Assembly (NCBI RefSeq): GCF_007678255.1
Contig: NZ_VEED01000021.1
Span: forward strand, 1 to 64,000
Length of the DNA stretch: 64,000 bases
Origin: Bacillus sp. X1(2014)
Lineage (GTDB): Bacteria > Bacillota > Bacilli > Bacillales_B > DSM-18226
Reading direction: 5' to 3'
The position numbers and the translations under genes are program-made. Below the pieces are notes generated by a model. It worked only from the letters and a program-made list of their open reading frames with translations, was not told the DNA's origin and searched no databases. Shown here piece by piece: positions 29,996-43,776 of this stretch; the first letter of the stretch is position 1, and each line of letters opens with the position of its first letter.

Positions 29996-31210
29996 TTGAG
30001 TTTCGACCCCAAAACTGGAAGTTTCGAAAAAATGAAGTTACTTAATCAATCAACCGTTTTAAACATGATTCGATTAAAAGAACCAATTTCAAGAGCAGAA
30101 ATTGCCAAATTAACAAAATTAACCCCACCAACTATAAGTTCATTGGTTGCTGAATTGATTGAAAAAAATCTTCTAGTAGAGGAACAATCAACAAGCGCAA
30201 CGTCAGGCGGGAGAAAGCCCATTCTACTCCGGATTAATTACTCCGCTTATTATATAATCGGAGTTTATGCCGCAGCAGAGGTAATTCGTGTTATTTTAAC
30301 CACAATGGACGGAAAGATTGTAACCGATTTCAGTAGAGATATTACCGAACTGCCAACTAAACCTGAATTTATGACCATGATGATAGAGTGCATTCATCAT
30401 GTGCTGCAAACTAAACATATAGATAGAGAGTTAATCCTTGGTATTGGCATTGCCATGCATGGACTTGTTGATTCAGAGCAAGGCGTGGCCATTTTTTCTC
30501 CACACTTACATTTGGAAAATATACCTCTGAAAGAAAGAATAGAAGAAGAATTCAATATCCCTGTTATTGTCGAAAATGATGTACGAGCATTAGCAATTGC
30601 TGAAAGCTGGTTTGGGCAAGGGAAAGGCGTCTCCGATTTCATCTGTATTAGTGTGGGACGAGGGATTGGTTCTGGAATCTTTATAAATAACGAAATTTAT
30701 AAAAGCACTTTTTATACAGCTGGAGAAGTCGGACATACTATTTTAGATGTGAATGGCCCCCTATGCGAGTGCGGTAATAATGGATGTTTAGAGGCCTATG
30801 CATCTGAAGTTGCTATCTTAAAAAAAGCTAAGGAAGAACTTAAAAATCATCAGGATACAATTCTCACAGAATGGTTGAAAAATAGCAGTACTGAGCTCTC
30901 CTTAAACATGGTCTATAAAGCTGTTAAGGAAGGGGATCCATTTGCTATATCGCTATTAGAAAAGGCCGGTCAATCCCTTGGACTAGCCGCAGCTAATATG
31001 ATTAATATTTTAAAGCCTTCGAAAATAATAGTAGAAGGGGGTATTTTCGAAGTAGGAGATTTTGTTTTGTCCCAACTAAAAAAAAGGATAGAGAAATATA
31101 CTTTTAAAAGCTCTCATGAAGAAATTAAAGTGGTTTGTTCCAAATTAGGGAAAACCGGTATGGTATTAGGGGCCGTGACATTAGTATTAAAGAAACTATT
31201 TAAAGCATAA
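29996..31210 (+). CDS. ROK-family transcriptional repressor (NagC/XylR type)
   Basis: This 404-residue regulator has an N-terminal winged helix-turn-helix (SRAEIAKLTKLTPPTISSLVAE). A ROK sugar-kinase-like domain follows with GIGIAMHGLVD, GRGIGSGIF and the zinc signature GHTILD...CECGNNGCLE. It is divergent from galK, and palindromes between the two genes suggest that it represses gal transcription until a sugar binds. The start is TTG at 29996 with a modest AAGG upstream; an ATG at 30032 is an alternative. Confidence 0.9.
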   Translation: MSFDPKTGSFEKMKLLNQSTVLNMIRLKEPISRAEIAKLTKLTPPTISSLVAELIEKNLLVEEQSTSATSGGRKPILLRINYSAYYIIGVYAAAEVIRVILTTMDGKIVTDFSRDITELPTKPEFMTMMIECIHHVLQTKHIDRELILGIGIAMHGLVDSEQGVAIFSPHLHLENIPLKERIEEEFNIPVIVENDVRALAIAESWFGQGKGVSDFICISVGRGIGSGIFINNEIYKSTFYTAGEVGHTILDVNGPLCECGNNGCLEAYASEVAILKKAKEELKNHQDTILTEWLKNSSTELSLNMVYKAVKEGDPFAISLLEKAGQSLGLAAANMINILKPSKIIVEGGIFEVGDFVLSQLKKRIEKYTFKSSHEEIKVVCSKLGKTGMVLGAVTLVLKKLFKA

Positions 31211-31217
31211 GGTTAAT

Positions 31218-31251
31218 AAAAGAGTTGGATCATAGGATTCAACTCTTTTTT
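31218..31251. terminator. Bidirectional terminator between the ROK and second galM genes
   Basis: The hairpin AAAAGAGTTG / CAACTCTTTT is followed by a T run on the plus strand and preceded by A residues, so it can end both convergent transcripts. Confidence 0.88.
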
Positions 31252-31254
31252 TGT

Positions 31255-32298
31255 TCAATTTGTAAAAGTGTATTTAGTAACGGAATAGTATAACTGATCC
31301 TTTTCTAAAATTGCAGGTGGGAAATGTGGATGATTGAGCGAATCTGGAAGACCCTGTGTTTCTAAACATAAACCAAGGTACTTTCTTGAGGTAATACCTC
31401 GAATTGAAAAATCGTCTGCTAGCTGATTACCAGTGTAAAGAACGACAGCAGGCTGATTCGTTTCAATCATTAATCCTCTTCCACTCTCTTCCTCATACAG
31501 ATAGATTTCCTTATTTTGATTATCCTCTAGTAGAAAAGGATGGTCATATCCATTTCCTGCAAGTATATTCTGAGCGTCATTTGTAGCAGTTCCATCGATA
31601 ATCTTCCGTCCGAATCGAAAGTCAAAAGATGTATTTTCTACAGATAGAACCTCCCCTGTCGGTATCAACTCCTCATTCAACTCAAGGAATTGATTACTTT
31701 TTAGAGTTAACTTATGATTAAGAGCGTCTCTTTTTAAATTGCCGCTTAAATTAAAATAAGAATGATTGGTGACATTAACTACGGTTTTTTGATCGGAGAC
31801 ACCTTCATAAGATATTTGAAGCTCATTATTGTTATTTAAGGTATAGGTTATTTTCATCTTTAAATTTCCAGGATACCCTTCTTCCCCATCCTTGCTTAAA
31901 TAAGTAAATACAAGGGCCATAGAATCTTTTTCTTCAATTACCTCTGTATCCCAAATCACCTTGTCGAAGCCTTTTATCCCGCCGTGCAAATGATTATCGT
32001 AGTTATTCTTTGCGAGATGATACGTGGTACCATCTAATGTAAATTCAGCATTAGCTATTCTGCCCGCATGCCTGCCGACCACAGCACCGAAATATGGAGA
32101 ATGCTGCTGATATTCTTCGATTGTATCAAAGCCCAAAACCACATTTTCAAGTGTCCCGTTTCGATCAGGAACGAGGATCTTGGTAATCGTGCAGCCATAA
32201 TCGATGGTACTTACTTCCATACCCTGATCATTAATCATCGTAAAAGTAGTTATTGTCTGTCCTTCAAGTTCTGCAAATTTTTCTTGTAACAAGTTCAT
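31255..32298 (-). CDS. galM: Galactose mutarotase (second copy)
   Basis: This is a second aldose 1-epimerase of 347 residues with the same motifs as the copy at 24997: FGAVVGRHAGRI, NHLHGGIKGF, NVTNHSYFNLSG and LGLCLETQGLPD. The two differ widely enough to be an old duplication. It follows the GH2 gene but is separated from it by a hairpin with a T tract, so it may get only part of the upstream transcript. The ATG is preceded by GGGAG. Confidence 0.94.
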   Translation of the reverse strand: MNLLQEKFAELEGQTITTFTMINDQGMEVSTIDYGCTITKILVPDRNGTLENVVLGFDTIEEYQQHSPYFGAVVGRHAGRIANAEFTLDGTTYHLAKNNYDNHLHGGIKGFDKVIWDTEVIEEKDSMALVFTYLSKDGEEGYPGNLKMKITYTLNNNNELQISYEGVSDQKTVVNVTNHSYFNLSGNLKRDALNHKLTLKSNQFLELNEELIPTGEVLSVENTSFDFRFGRKIIDGTATNDAQNILAGNGYDHPFLLEDNQNKEIYLYEEESGRGLMIETNQPAVVLYTGNQLADDFSIRGITSRKYLGLCLETQGLPDSLNHPHFPPAILEKDQLYYSVTKYTFTN

Positions 32299-32329
32299 TA
32301 TTTAAACTCCCTTCGTTCCCGATGGTATA

Positions 32330-32352
32330 AAGAAAACTCGCCGACTGGCGAG
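32330..32352 (-). terminator. Terminator between the short GH2 gene and the second galM
   Basis: On the minus strand, CTCGCC-AGTC-GGCGAG is followed by TTTTCTTT. The stem is short but GC-rich. Confidence 0.75.
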
Positions 32353-32395
32353 CCTTCTTGAAATAATTTTATAAAAGCAAGCAGAATAACCTAAC

Positions 32396-34204
32396 TTAAG
32401 CTTTCACAATATTAGAATGCCACATATCATTTATTTCTCTAATTTTTGCTAACTCACATTTTGGTTCTCTGTTATAAGATAACAATCCGTTGATTTCCTG
32501 CTCTACATCTGTTAACTGTGTATAACAATAGCCATGTAGACTCTTAGAAGCATAGACCGCTTCCATTACTCTGCGATAATCTGCAATAAACTCCTGTTCA
32601 TCCTTCACAGATGTATAGCCCCATCCACTGTCTTCACCAACTTTGAAGCCAATTCCTCCGAATTCTGTTAATAAGATTGGTTCACCTTTATGTTCAAATC
32701 CGTCCGCATAGATTCCACGGCCAGCTGGTTTTGAGTTTAATAGATTCTCTTTTGTGAGCAAGGACTCTTTAAAATCCTCATATTTTACCTTTTCATCATT
32801 TGATCCATGATTGTAATTGTGAATCGCACAAATATCCGTTTCTGTAAGCTCCCATCCATCATTTGAGATGACTAAACGTGTTGGATCAAGAGAATGAATA
32901 AGGTGGTACATCGCTAAAGAATGGTGCTGCTGCTGTTTGTTAGCTTTAATAAAAGGCACTCCCCAGCTTTCGTTGACAGGTACCCATGCGACGATAGATG
33001 GATGATTGTAATCCCGTTCAATGATTTCAATCCATTCTTTGGTTAATCGAGAGGCAGCGTCCTCGCTATAGGACGGAAAGGCTGCACATTCTCCCCAAAC
33101 CAGAAATCCTAATTTATCTGCCCAATAAAGGAAACGAGGATCCTCGACTTTTTGATGCTTTCTGCAGCCATTAAAGCCCATTTCTAAAGCTAATTCAATA
33201 TCCTTTTTCAAATCGTCATCCGTTGGAGCGGTTAATAATCCTTCTGGCCAATAGCCTTGATCAAGAACTAATTTTTGATAATAGGGCTTATTATTTAAAT
33301 AAACCATTCCATTTTCAATATGGATCTTTCTCATACCGAAATAGGATTCCACTTCGTCTAAAATTACCTGATTATCTTCATCTTTTAAAATGAATTTAAT
33401 ATCAAATAAATTTGGATTCTCTGGTGACCAATTCCAGCCGATAAGGTGAAAAGAAGTTCTGAAAATTTGGCGATTATATAAATTAATTGAACGCTTATTA
33501 TACGGTTCAAATACCTCAATCGTATCCTTTGCTACCTTTTCACCCTGAAAACTAATTTCGATGTCTGCTTTTTTGTTAATAAATTCACCTGAGACCTCAA
33601 ATTCTACAATTATATCTCCACGGTCAATGTCGGGTGTTAATCTTAATTTTGAAACATGTGTAGGACTAACCGGTTCAAGCCATACGGTTTGCCATATCCC
33701 CGTCGTTCTCGTGTACCAGATCGAATCCGATTGTTCAATCCAGAATTGCTTTCCTCTGGGAATCGTCTCATCGGTAGATGGATCTTCGACTCTTACAACA
33801 ACCTTTTCATTGCCCCATGTTAAATGATCAGTAATGTCGACAGAGAAAGAAACGTTGCCGCCTTCATGAAAACAAGCATACTCTCCATTGACATAAACCC
33901 ATGCACGGTAATCTACTGCCCCAAAATGCAGGAGAACTCGCTGATTATTCCAGCCTTTAGGCACAGTAAAATCTCGGGAATACCATACATAATCATGGAA
34001 TGATGGATCATTAATACCGCTTAGTTTTGTCTGATAGGCAAATGGAACATTAATTTTCCGATCAAAAGTGTCCCCATTTTGAAACCACTTTTCCTTTAAT
34101 CCAACATTGTTATCGTCAAAAGCGAAGTCCCATTCGCCATTTAAATTAACCCAATCTTTTCTGACCAATTGCGGTCTTGGATATTCATTACGAGGTACTG
34201 ACAT
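32396..34204 (-). CDS. GH2 glycosidase, short form (beta-galactosidase/beta-glucuronidase-like)
   Basis: This is a cytoplasmic family 2 glycoside hydrolase of about 602 residues with no signal peptide. It has a sugar-binding jelly-roll domain, an Ig-like domain and a TIM barrel. The acid/base Glu is in WVPVNESWGVP and the nucleophile Glu is in ILLTEFGGIGFK. It lacks the C-terminal domain 5 of LacZ. The neighbouring CUT1 importer suggests that it cleaves an imported beta-linked disaccharide; galactoside, glucuronide and mannoside are all possible. The start at 34204 follows GGAG; a frame to 34216 is less likely. Confidence 0.85.
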   Translation of the reverse strand: MSVPRNEYPRPQLVRKDWVNLNGEWDFAFDDNNVGLKEKWFQNGDTFDRKINVPFAYQTKLSGINDPSFHDYVWYSRDFTVPKGWNNQRVLLHFGAVDYRAWVYVNGEYACFHEGGNVSFSVDITDHLTWGNEKVVVRVEDPSTDETIPRGKQFWIEQSDSIWYTRTTGIWQTVWLEPVSPTHVSKLRLTPDIDRGDIIVEFEVSGEFINKKADIEISFQGEKVAKDTIEVFEPYNKRSINLYNRQIFRTSFHLIGWNWSPENPNLFDIKFILKDEDNQVILDEVESYFGMRKIHIENGMVYLNNKPYYQKLVLDQGYWPEGLLTAPTDDDLKKDIELALEMGFNGCRKHQKVEDPRFLYWADKLGFLVWGECAAFPSYSEDAASRLTKEWIEIIERDYNHPSIVAWVPVNESWGVPFIKANKQQQHHSLAMYHLIHSLDPTRLVISNDGWELTETDICAIHNYNHGSNDEKVKYEDFKESLLTKENLLNSKPAGRGIYADGFEHKGEPILLTEFGGIGFKVGEDSGWGYTSVKDEQEFIADYRRVMEAVYASKSLHGYCYTQLTDVEQEINGLLSYNREPKCELAKIREINDMWHSNIVKA

Positions 34205-34235
34205 GCTGTTCTCCATCCTTCCTAATAAAATAATC

Positions 34236-35066
34236 CTATTTAATTCCCGATTGATTCACGCCTTTTATAAAGGAACGTTGACCAATGATAAACAGTAATA
34301 CGGCTGGTATGGTTGCAATGGACGTTAAAGCCATTAACCTGCCCGGTGATGAAACGAAACTTCCTTGCTGCATAATGGCAATACCAGTTGTAATAGTTCT
34401 CATTTCTGGAGAATTTGTAGTTACAAGCGGCCATAAGAAGTCATTATATATACCCATAAATGTAAAAATAGCTAATGTCCAAATAACTGGTCGTGCAGAT
34501 GGCAGAACGATTTTTACAAATACCTGCCATTTATTTGCACCGTCTAGGAATGCTGCCTCCTCTAGTTCCTTTGGAAAGCCTCGAAAATATTGATAGAGAA
34601 GAAAGACACCAAATGAATTTGCAGAATATGGAAGAATTAGTACTGCATAGGTATCTAATAGACCGAACTTATTAAACTCCATATATAGTGGTAAAAACGT
34701 AATAACCCACGGAATCGTCATTGATCCAATAAAGATGCTAATTAACAATTTTTTAAAAGGAACATCTAAACGGGCCAGACCGTATGCTGCCAGTGTATCT
34801 ACAACAAGAACAATTAGAGTTCCAATAATCCCAACAAATAAGGAGTTGCCCATCCATTGTAAGACAGGTGTATCTGAATTTCCTCCTAAGCTATACTGAT
34901 AATTTTCAAGAGTAAATACTTTCGGAATCCACTTTAGACCTGCCGTGAATGCTTCCTGATCTGTTTTAAAAGAAGTAGCCAGCATCCATAAAATTGGAAC
35001 GATAAAAATCAAGCCAACGATAATCGCAAGAATAACAATGAAAATTTTAAACGGTGTTTTTTGCAC
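34236..35066 (-). CDS. CUT1 sugar ABC transporter permease (MalG-like)
   Basis: This inner-membrane subunit of a carbohydrate importer has 276 residues and six transmembrane helices. The ATPase-contact EAA loop is present (LEEAAFLDGANKWQVFVKIVLP). The start is GTG with AAAGGAG upstream. It lies 6 bases downstream of the partner permease. No ATPase gene is linked, so a shared MsmX/MsmK-type ATPase probably powers it. Confidence 0.92.
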   Translation of the reverse strand: MQKTPFKIFIVILAIIVGLIFIVPILWMLATSFKTDQEAFTAGLKWIPKVFTLENYQYSLGGNSDTPVLQWMGNSLFVGIIGTLIVLVVDTLAAYGLARLDVPFKKLLISIFIGSMTIPWVITFLPLYMEFNKFGLLDTYAVLILPYSANSFGVFLLYQYFRGFPKELEEAAFLDGANKWQVFVKIVLPSARPVIWTLAIFTFMGIYNDFLWPLVTTNSPEMRTITTGIAIMQQGSFVSSPGRLMALTSIATIPAVLLFIIGQRSFIKGVNQSGIK

Positions 35067-35072
35067 GCTGAA

Positions 35073-35963
35073 CTACTCCTTTCGGTTTGTGATTCGGAAT
35101 TGCAATATTGAGATAACGATCATAATCAAGGCCATAAGTAATGACATGGCGGCTGCATTCCCTAATTGCCGCTGCTTAAAGGCTTCATCGACAATATTCA
35201 TTAACAGAACTTTTGTTGAAGTCCCTGGACCTCCCCGTGTCATTAAATATGGCTGCCCGTATATATTAAAGGAGGCAATCGTTGATGTAATGACGACAAA
35301 TAGCATCGTAGGTTTAATACTAGGTAACGTGATATGCACAAATCGCTGCCAGCGGTTGGCGCCATCAAGAGAACCCGCTTCATATAGTTCTTCAGAAACA
35401 TCATTTAGTGCATTGATAAAAATAACCATGTTAAAACCAATCGTCCACCATAATGTCGCAATAGCAAGTGAAATCCAGGCCCACGGCATGTCTGTTAACC
35501 ATGGAATTAATGGCAGATTCATCTTTTGTAAATATTGATTAATTAATCCACTGTTTGTATCAAGAATCCATAACCAAATAATTGCTACGACCGAAACAGA
35601 AACAGAATAGGGAATAAAGTAAACCGTACGAAAAAAACCTTTAAATTTACCAGGCAGTGCATTTACTAACAATGCTAAACCTAATCCCACTACAACCAAT
35701 AAAGGAACACTATATACAACGAATTGGAAGGTGTTTTTAAGACCCTCGAAAAACAGTTCATTAAGATATGAATTAGAGTCAAAGATTTTTGTATAATTCT
35801 TAAATCCTACAAATTCATGGACAGGGTTTAATAAATCCCAGTTATGCAAACTTATCCATGCTCCATAGCCAATAGGAATTAAAAGAAAAACAACAAATAA
35901 CAGCAAGTAAGGGATTACAAAAAGACTTGAAGTCAATTGGGATTTCCAACTTGTATTTCTCAT
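35073..35963 (-). CDS. CUT1 sugar ABC transporter permease (MalF-like)
   Basis: This is the partner membrane subunit, 296 residues with six transmembrane helices and the EAA loop LYEAGSLDGANRWQRFVHITLP. Its ATG is preceded by a GGAGG-type site. It follows the binding-protein gene after an 83-base gap that contains an RNA hairpin. Confidence 0.92.
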   Translation of the reverse strand: MRNTSWKSQLTSSLFVIPYLLLFVVFLLIPIGYGAWISLHNWDLLNPVHEFVGFKNYTKIFDSNSYLNELFFEGLKNTFQFVVYSVPLLVVVGLGLALLVNALPGKFKGFFRTVYFIPYSVSVSVVAIIWLWILDTNSGLINQYLQKMNLPLIPWLTDMPWAWISLAIATLWWTIGFNMVIFINALNDVSEELYEAGSLDGANRWQRFVHITLPSIKPTMLFVVITSTIASFNIYGQPYLMTRGGPGTSTKVLLMNIVDEAFKQRQLGNAAAMSLLMALIMIVISILQFRITNRKE

Positions 35964-35994
35964 TTACCTTCCTCCTTTCTATTACCTACTAGTG

Positions 35995-36031
35995 GAAAAA
36001 CAAGAGACGAACAGGTATTCAACCTACCGTC
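35995..36031 (-). terminator. Attenuator-like hairpin after the first CUT1 binding-protein gene
   Basis: On the minus strand, GACG...AGGT pairs with ACCT...CGTC around a short loop and is followed by TTGTTTTTCC. It sits between the binding-protein gene and its permeases, so it probably reduces read-through. Confidence 0.6.
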
Positions 36032-36046
36032 CGCCTCCTTTAATGA

Positions 36047-37318
36047 TTACTTATTCATTACTTGTTCTGCCTTTTTATTCGCATCATCTAATGCTTTTTG
36101 CGGATCCTTCTTGCCTAGAAGAGCAAGGTTAACTTCAGCCCATAGTGGGTCAGACAATTGACCCCAGTTGGCAACGACAGGAGCAAACTTAGCATATTCA
36201 AATTCTGAAGCTACGATCGGCTGTTGCTTCATACTTTTAAATTCTTCACTTTGTTCATAAATTGCTTTTGAAGCTGGTGCTTGTCCTGATTTTGCCCACT
36301 CCATTGTGTTTCCAGCAACATATTTTAAGAAATCAGTAATACCATCTATTTTTTTAGAATCTGTTACAGTAGCAGGAATCACGAAATTATGTCCATTCGC
36401 ATAAACCGCTTGTTGTTTAGTGCCTAATTGTGGTACAGGAGCAACACCATAGTTTATTCCAGCCTTATCCCACTGCTCCATCATCCACGGGCCATTTAGG
36501 TGCATCGCGTTTTTACCTTGTAAGAATAATGTTACTTCACCATCTTGTTGAACATTTTCAGGAGAAACCTTTTCTTTTTGAATTAAATCACGATAGAATG
36601 TTAGCGCTTCAACAGCTTCTGGGCTATTGTAGTTTGGCTTACCATCCTTCATTAATTCTCCGCCATTTTGGAATAATAGAGTTGGGAAAATGAATTGGTT
36701 TGGCCATAGAGTTGGTACAACAAAACCATATTGATTCTTACTAGAATCTGTTAGTTTCTTTGCAGCTGCTAAGAACTCTTCACGATTTGTCGGCGCCTTT
36801 TCTGGATCTAAACCAGCTGCTTTAAATAAATCTTTATTATAGTACATTACTAATGGATGAATATCTAAAGGAATGGTATAGTGCTTACCACCAATATCGC
36901 CAGCCTTCCAAGCAGTTTCAGCATAATCTTCCGCTTTAACACCTGCTTTTTCGACTGTATCAGTTAAATCTTTTAATAAATTCTTATCTGCATAATTTTT
37001 TAGCTGATCAGTATGCATGATTAATACATCTGGAGCATTTTTTTGACCTGAAAAGGCAAGGTCAACAGTTTTATAATAGTCAGACTGCGGCACAATTTGG
37101 AAATCAACTTGATACTTAGATTGTGATTTATTGTAGTTTTCAACAATCGTCTTCATACGTGGACCATCCGCACCAGAGAAAGGTGCCCAATAAGTAATTT
37201 TTTCCCCTTTTCCGCCTTCTGAATTATCTTTGTCCTTCGCACTTGAACATCCTGCTAAAGATCCGAGTGCTATAGCAGCAGTTAAAGCTATACCAAGCCA
37301 TTTCTTTTTCTTAACCAT
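36047..37318 (-). CDS. CUT1 sugar ABC transporter substrate-binding lipoprotein
   Basis: This is an extracellular binding protein of 423 residues with a lipobox (GSLAGC) after an N-terminal hydrophobic segment. It has the type 2 periplasmic-binding fold with ITYWAPFSGADG and PLDIHPLVMYYNKDLFKAAGLD, typical of oligosaccharide-binding proteins. It is the first gene of an operon with two permeases and the short GH2 enzyme. A consensus promoter with an overlapping cre-like site lies upstream. Its exact sugar is not readable. Confidence 0.92.
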   Translation of the reverse strand: MVKKKKWLGIALTAAIALGSLAGCSSAKDKDNSEGGKGEKITYWAPFSGADGPRMKTIVENYNKSQSKYQVDFQIVPQSDYYKTVDLAFSGQKNAPDVLIMHTDQLKNYADKNLLKDLTDTVEKAGVKAEDYAETAWKAGDIGGKHYTIPLDIHPLVMYYNKDLFKAAGLDPEKAPTNREEFLAAAKKLTDSSKNQYGFVVPTLWPNQFIFPTLLFQNGGELMKDGKPNYNSPEAVEALTFYRDLIQKEKVSPENVQQDGEVTLFLQGKNAMHLNGPWMMEQWDKAGINYGVAPVPQLGTKQQAVYANGHNFVIPATVTDSKKIDGITDFLKYVAGNTMEWAKSGQAPASKAIYEQSEEFKSMKQQPIVASEFEYAKFAPVVANWGQLSDPLWAEVNLALLGKKDPQKALDDANKKAEQVMNK

Positions 37319-37428
37319 TTTTATCCCCCTTAGTTAGGTAAAAATTTTTGGTTACTTCTAGGATGAGGAAATATTTACAAATTATGTGCTCCTCATTAGT
37401 TAATTAAATTAATTTACTTTCTGGTATT

Positions 37429-37457
37429 ATCATAATATTGTAAGCGCTTTTTGTCAA
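37429..37457 (-). promoter_or_regulatory. SigA-type promoter with overlapping cre-like site
   Basis: On the minus strand, TTGACA (37452-37457) and TATGAT (37429-37434) are spaced by 17 bases. The cre-like sequence TTGTAAGCGCTTTTTG (37438-37453, two mismatches to the consensus) lies in the spacer and -35, so CcpA binding would block polymerase. The leader to the binding-protein gene is about 110 bases. Confidence 0.78.
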
Positions 37458-37490
37458 ATACATATTTTTTAAGATTTTAATTTTGTGTAT

Positions 37491-37526
37491 AAAAATAAAA
37501 ATGACCCCGGTACAGTCCGAGGCCAT
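37491..37526 (-). terminator. Terminator downstream of the alpha-galactosidase gene
   Basis: On the minus strand, ATGGCCTCGG / CCGGGGTCAT with loop ACTGTA is followed by TTTTTATTTTT. This ends the lac-type operon before the next promoter. Confidence 0.88.
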
Positions 37527-37540
37527 CTTTCATTATTATG

Positions 37541-39784
37541 TTAATTTAATTTATCCTCTATACTTCTTATATAAAAGACATGTGATTGGAAGTCTCCCCC
37601 ACGTTCAAAACTCCCGCCATTGACACCATTAAACTCCGTGGGAAGCTGCAATCCAACCGTCATTAGTTCATCACCATAAAAGCAGCGCTCACAGCCAGCC
37701 ACCTTGTAGTTTTTTGACTCATCTAATCCACTGAGCCGCAGCAATTGCTGTTTCTTAGGATTCGGAGTTGCTAATACTTTATACCAGCCAACCAATGCCT
37801 CCGACTGGTCTTGGCTTACCACCATCCAAGCCGTTTCGTTATTTGAAAATGGATTCAACAAGCGATAGAATTGACCATCACGAATTAACTCTCGATGAGT
37901 TTTATAAAAAGCAACCTGCTGTTTAATTTCCTTACGTTCTTCTTCGGTCATTTTGAGTGGGTCCAATTCATATCCAAATGTTCCAAAGTAAGCAGTGTTT
38001 GCCCTTGTTTGTAATGGTGTGGACCGTAATGTCTGGTGATTCGGAACAGCCGAAACATGAGATCCCATACTATAAACCGGATATGCAAAGGACGTGCCAT
38101 ACTGGATTTTAAGTCTTTCAATCGCATCTGTATCATCACTCGTCCAAGCCTGCGGTGCATAATACAACATCCCGGGGTCAAACCGTCCGCCCCCGCCCGC
38201 ACACGATTCAAACAACACATGTGGGAATTCACTTGTTAATCGGTCATAGAGATTATAAACTCCTAAAATATAGCGGTGGAAAAACTCGCCTTGCTGATGA
38301 ACAGCTAGTTTATTCGAAAATGCTTCGGTAATGTTTCGATTCATGTCCCATTTAATATAGGCTAGGTTTGTTTGTTTAATAATAGCTGACATTTTATCAT
38401 ACAAATAATCCACGATTTCCTGTCTTGAAAAATCTAAAACCAGCTGATTACGCCCCAAAGTATAGTGCTGACCTGGGATACCTACTGCCCAATCTGGATG
38501 CTCGTTAAATAATTCACTATTCGGACTGATCATTTCCGGCTCAAACCAAAGCCCAAATTTCATCCCAGTCTCGGTAATTTTCTTGGCCAGACTATCCAAA
38601 CCATTCGGAAGCTTATTTAAGTCTACGTGCCAATCACCAAGTGAGGAGGTATCATCATTTCGTTTGCCAAACCAGCCATCATCAAGGACAAACAACTCAA
38701 TTCCGAGTTCACTTGCTGATTTTGCAATCTTCACAAGTTTTTCTTCATCGAAATCAAAGTAGGTTGCCTCCCAGTTATTAATTAGAATCGGGCGCACGGC
38801 CTTCCTCCATTGACTTTGAATCAAATGCTCACGGTATAAAGCATGAAAAGCATGACTCATCCCATTTACACCCTTATCGGAATACACCATTACCACTTCC
38901 GGGGTTTGAAATGATGCTTGCGGCTCTAAATTCCACTTAAATCCGAATGGATGAATCCCAACCGTAAGTCTTGCCATATCGTAGTGGTCGACTTCTACTT
39001 GTATCAAGAAATTACTGCTATAGATAAAATTAAAGCCATATACTTCACCAGTATGCTCCGTCGCCTCAGGACGCCTTAGTGCCAAGAATGGATTATGGTG
39101 GTGAGAACTGGCCCCGCGCAGGCTGGAAATAGACTGAATGCCTGTTTCGAGCCTTCTTTCCTTTACATGCCTCTCCCGTGACCATGTCCCGGCTAAATGG
39201 GTGAATACAAAATCTTTATCCGGAAGGTCGAGCGATGCTCCCATGAATCGATCTATAACCAGTTCTTCAGAACCCGCATTTCTTAACGAAGCACTTCTCG
39301 TGATGACAGATTTATCATGGAAAATTGTATAATTTAACTGCAATTCCGCTTGCAAGAACTCATCTTTTAAGAGGATTTGAAGTGTACTTGCATCATGATT
39401 GTCCTCTGTATAAGTGGCTGGGAGACCTTCAAGACGAGGTTTTCCTTCTAGAATCTGATACGATTCATATGTAAAGTTTGGAATATGACTTGCTGTGGAT
39501 TTACTAACACTGATTGCTGGTTCGCGAAAATCTGAATTTCCGTAGGCAGGGAATTCTTGACGCAACGTCTCTAATCCAAATGCTGGATCGTCAGCATATA
39601 CATGCGTAGTTGCTCCTGTCGGGACATCATACGTTTGCAAATGGGAAAAATCGTCTCTGTGTCGTAACGCCTTTCCGTAATATAGATGGCCGAGTTGCCC
39701 ATTTTTCATAACGTGAAAAATATAACTTACTTGGCCATTTGTTAAATGAAACTGCCTTTCCTTTTGATTCACTTGAATAAGCAT
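37541..39784 (-). CDS. Alpha-galactosidase, GH36
   Basis: This enzyme releases terminal alpha-galactose from melibiose, raffinose-type sugars or galactolipids. It is a cytoplasmic protein of about 747 residues. The catalytic nucleophile is Asp in YIKWDMNR and the acid/base is Asp in WTSDDTDA, 70 residues apart as in characterised GH36 enzymes. The substrate-binding LFVLDDGWFGKR and CAGGGGRFD motifs are intact. The start at 39784 is preceded by GAAGGAG. It is the last gene of the operon with lacZ and a CUT1 importer. Confidence 0.95.
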   Translation of the reverse strand: MLIQVNQKERQFHLTNGQVSYIFHVMKNGQLGHLYYGKALRHRDDFSHLQTYDVPTGATTHVYADDPAFGLETLRQEFPAYGNSDFREPAISVSKSTASHIPNFTYESYQILEGKPRLEGLPATYTEDNHDASTLQILLKDEFLQAELQLNYTIFHDKSVITRSASLRNAGSEELVIDRFMGASLDLPDKDFVFTHLAGTWSRERHVKERRLETGIQSISSLRGASSHHHNPFLALRRPEATEHTGEVYGFNFIYSSNFLIQVEVDHYDMARLTVGIHPFGFKWNLEPQASFQTPEVVMVYSDKGVNGMSHAFHALYREHLIQSQWRKAVRPILINNWEATYFDFDEEKLVKIAKSASELGIELFVLDDGWFGKRNDDTSSLGDWHVDLNKLPNGLDSLAKKITETGMKFGLWFEPEMISPNSELFNEHPDWAVGIPGQHYTLGRNQLVLDFSRQEIVDYLYDKMSAIIKQTNLAYIKWDMNRNITEAFSNKLAVHQQGEFFHRYILGVYNLYDRLTSEFPHVLFESCAGGGGRFDPGMLYYAPQAWTSDDTDAIERLKIQYGTSFAYPVYSMGSHVSAVPNHQTLRSTPLQTRANTAYFGTFGYELDPLKMTEEERKEIKQQVAFYKTHRELIRDGQFYRLLNPFSNNETAWMVVSQDQSEALVGWYKVLATPNPKKQQLLRLSGLDESKNYKVAGCERCFYGDELMTVGLQLPTEFNGVNGGSFERGGDFQSHVFYIRSIEDKLN

Positions 39785-39823
39785 CGCTTTCTCCTTCACC
39801 ATTTTGACTTCTTTTCTAATATT

Positions 39824-39858
39824 AAGGGAAAGAGCTGTAAACCCAGACTCTTTCCCTT
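39824..39858. other. Intergenic hairpin between lacZ and the alpha-galactosidase gene
   Basis: The 11-bp perfect inverted repeat AAGGGAAAGAG / CTCTTTCCCTT has a 13-base loop. There is no T run after it on the minus strand, so RNA processing or stabilisation is more likely than termination. Confidence 0.6.
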
Positions 39859-39878
39859 GTAAGTGCTAAATATATTGA

Positions 39879-43768
<3,890 letters not shown>

Positions 43769-43776
<8 letters not shown>

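Noticed and set aside
35038..35538. 166-codon open frame antisense to the MalF-like permease
   Set aside because: It is a shadow of the real gene; the reverse of hydrophobic codons often stays open. It has no start signals.
39824..39858. Hairpin after lacZ as an intrinsic terminator
   Set aside because: The stem is perfect, but no T run follows on the minus strand, so it is listed as a structural hairpin only.
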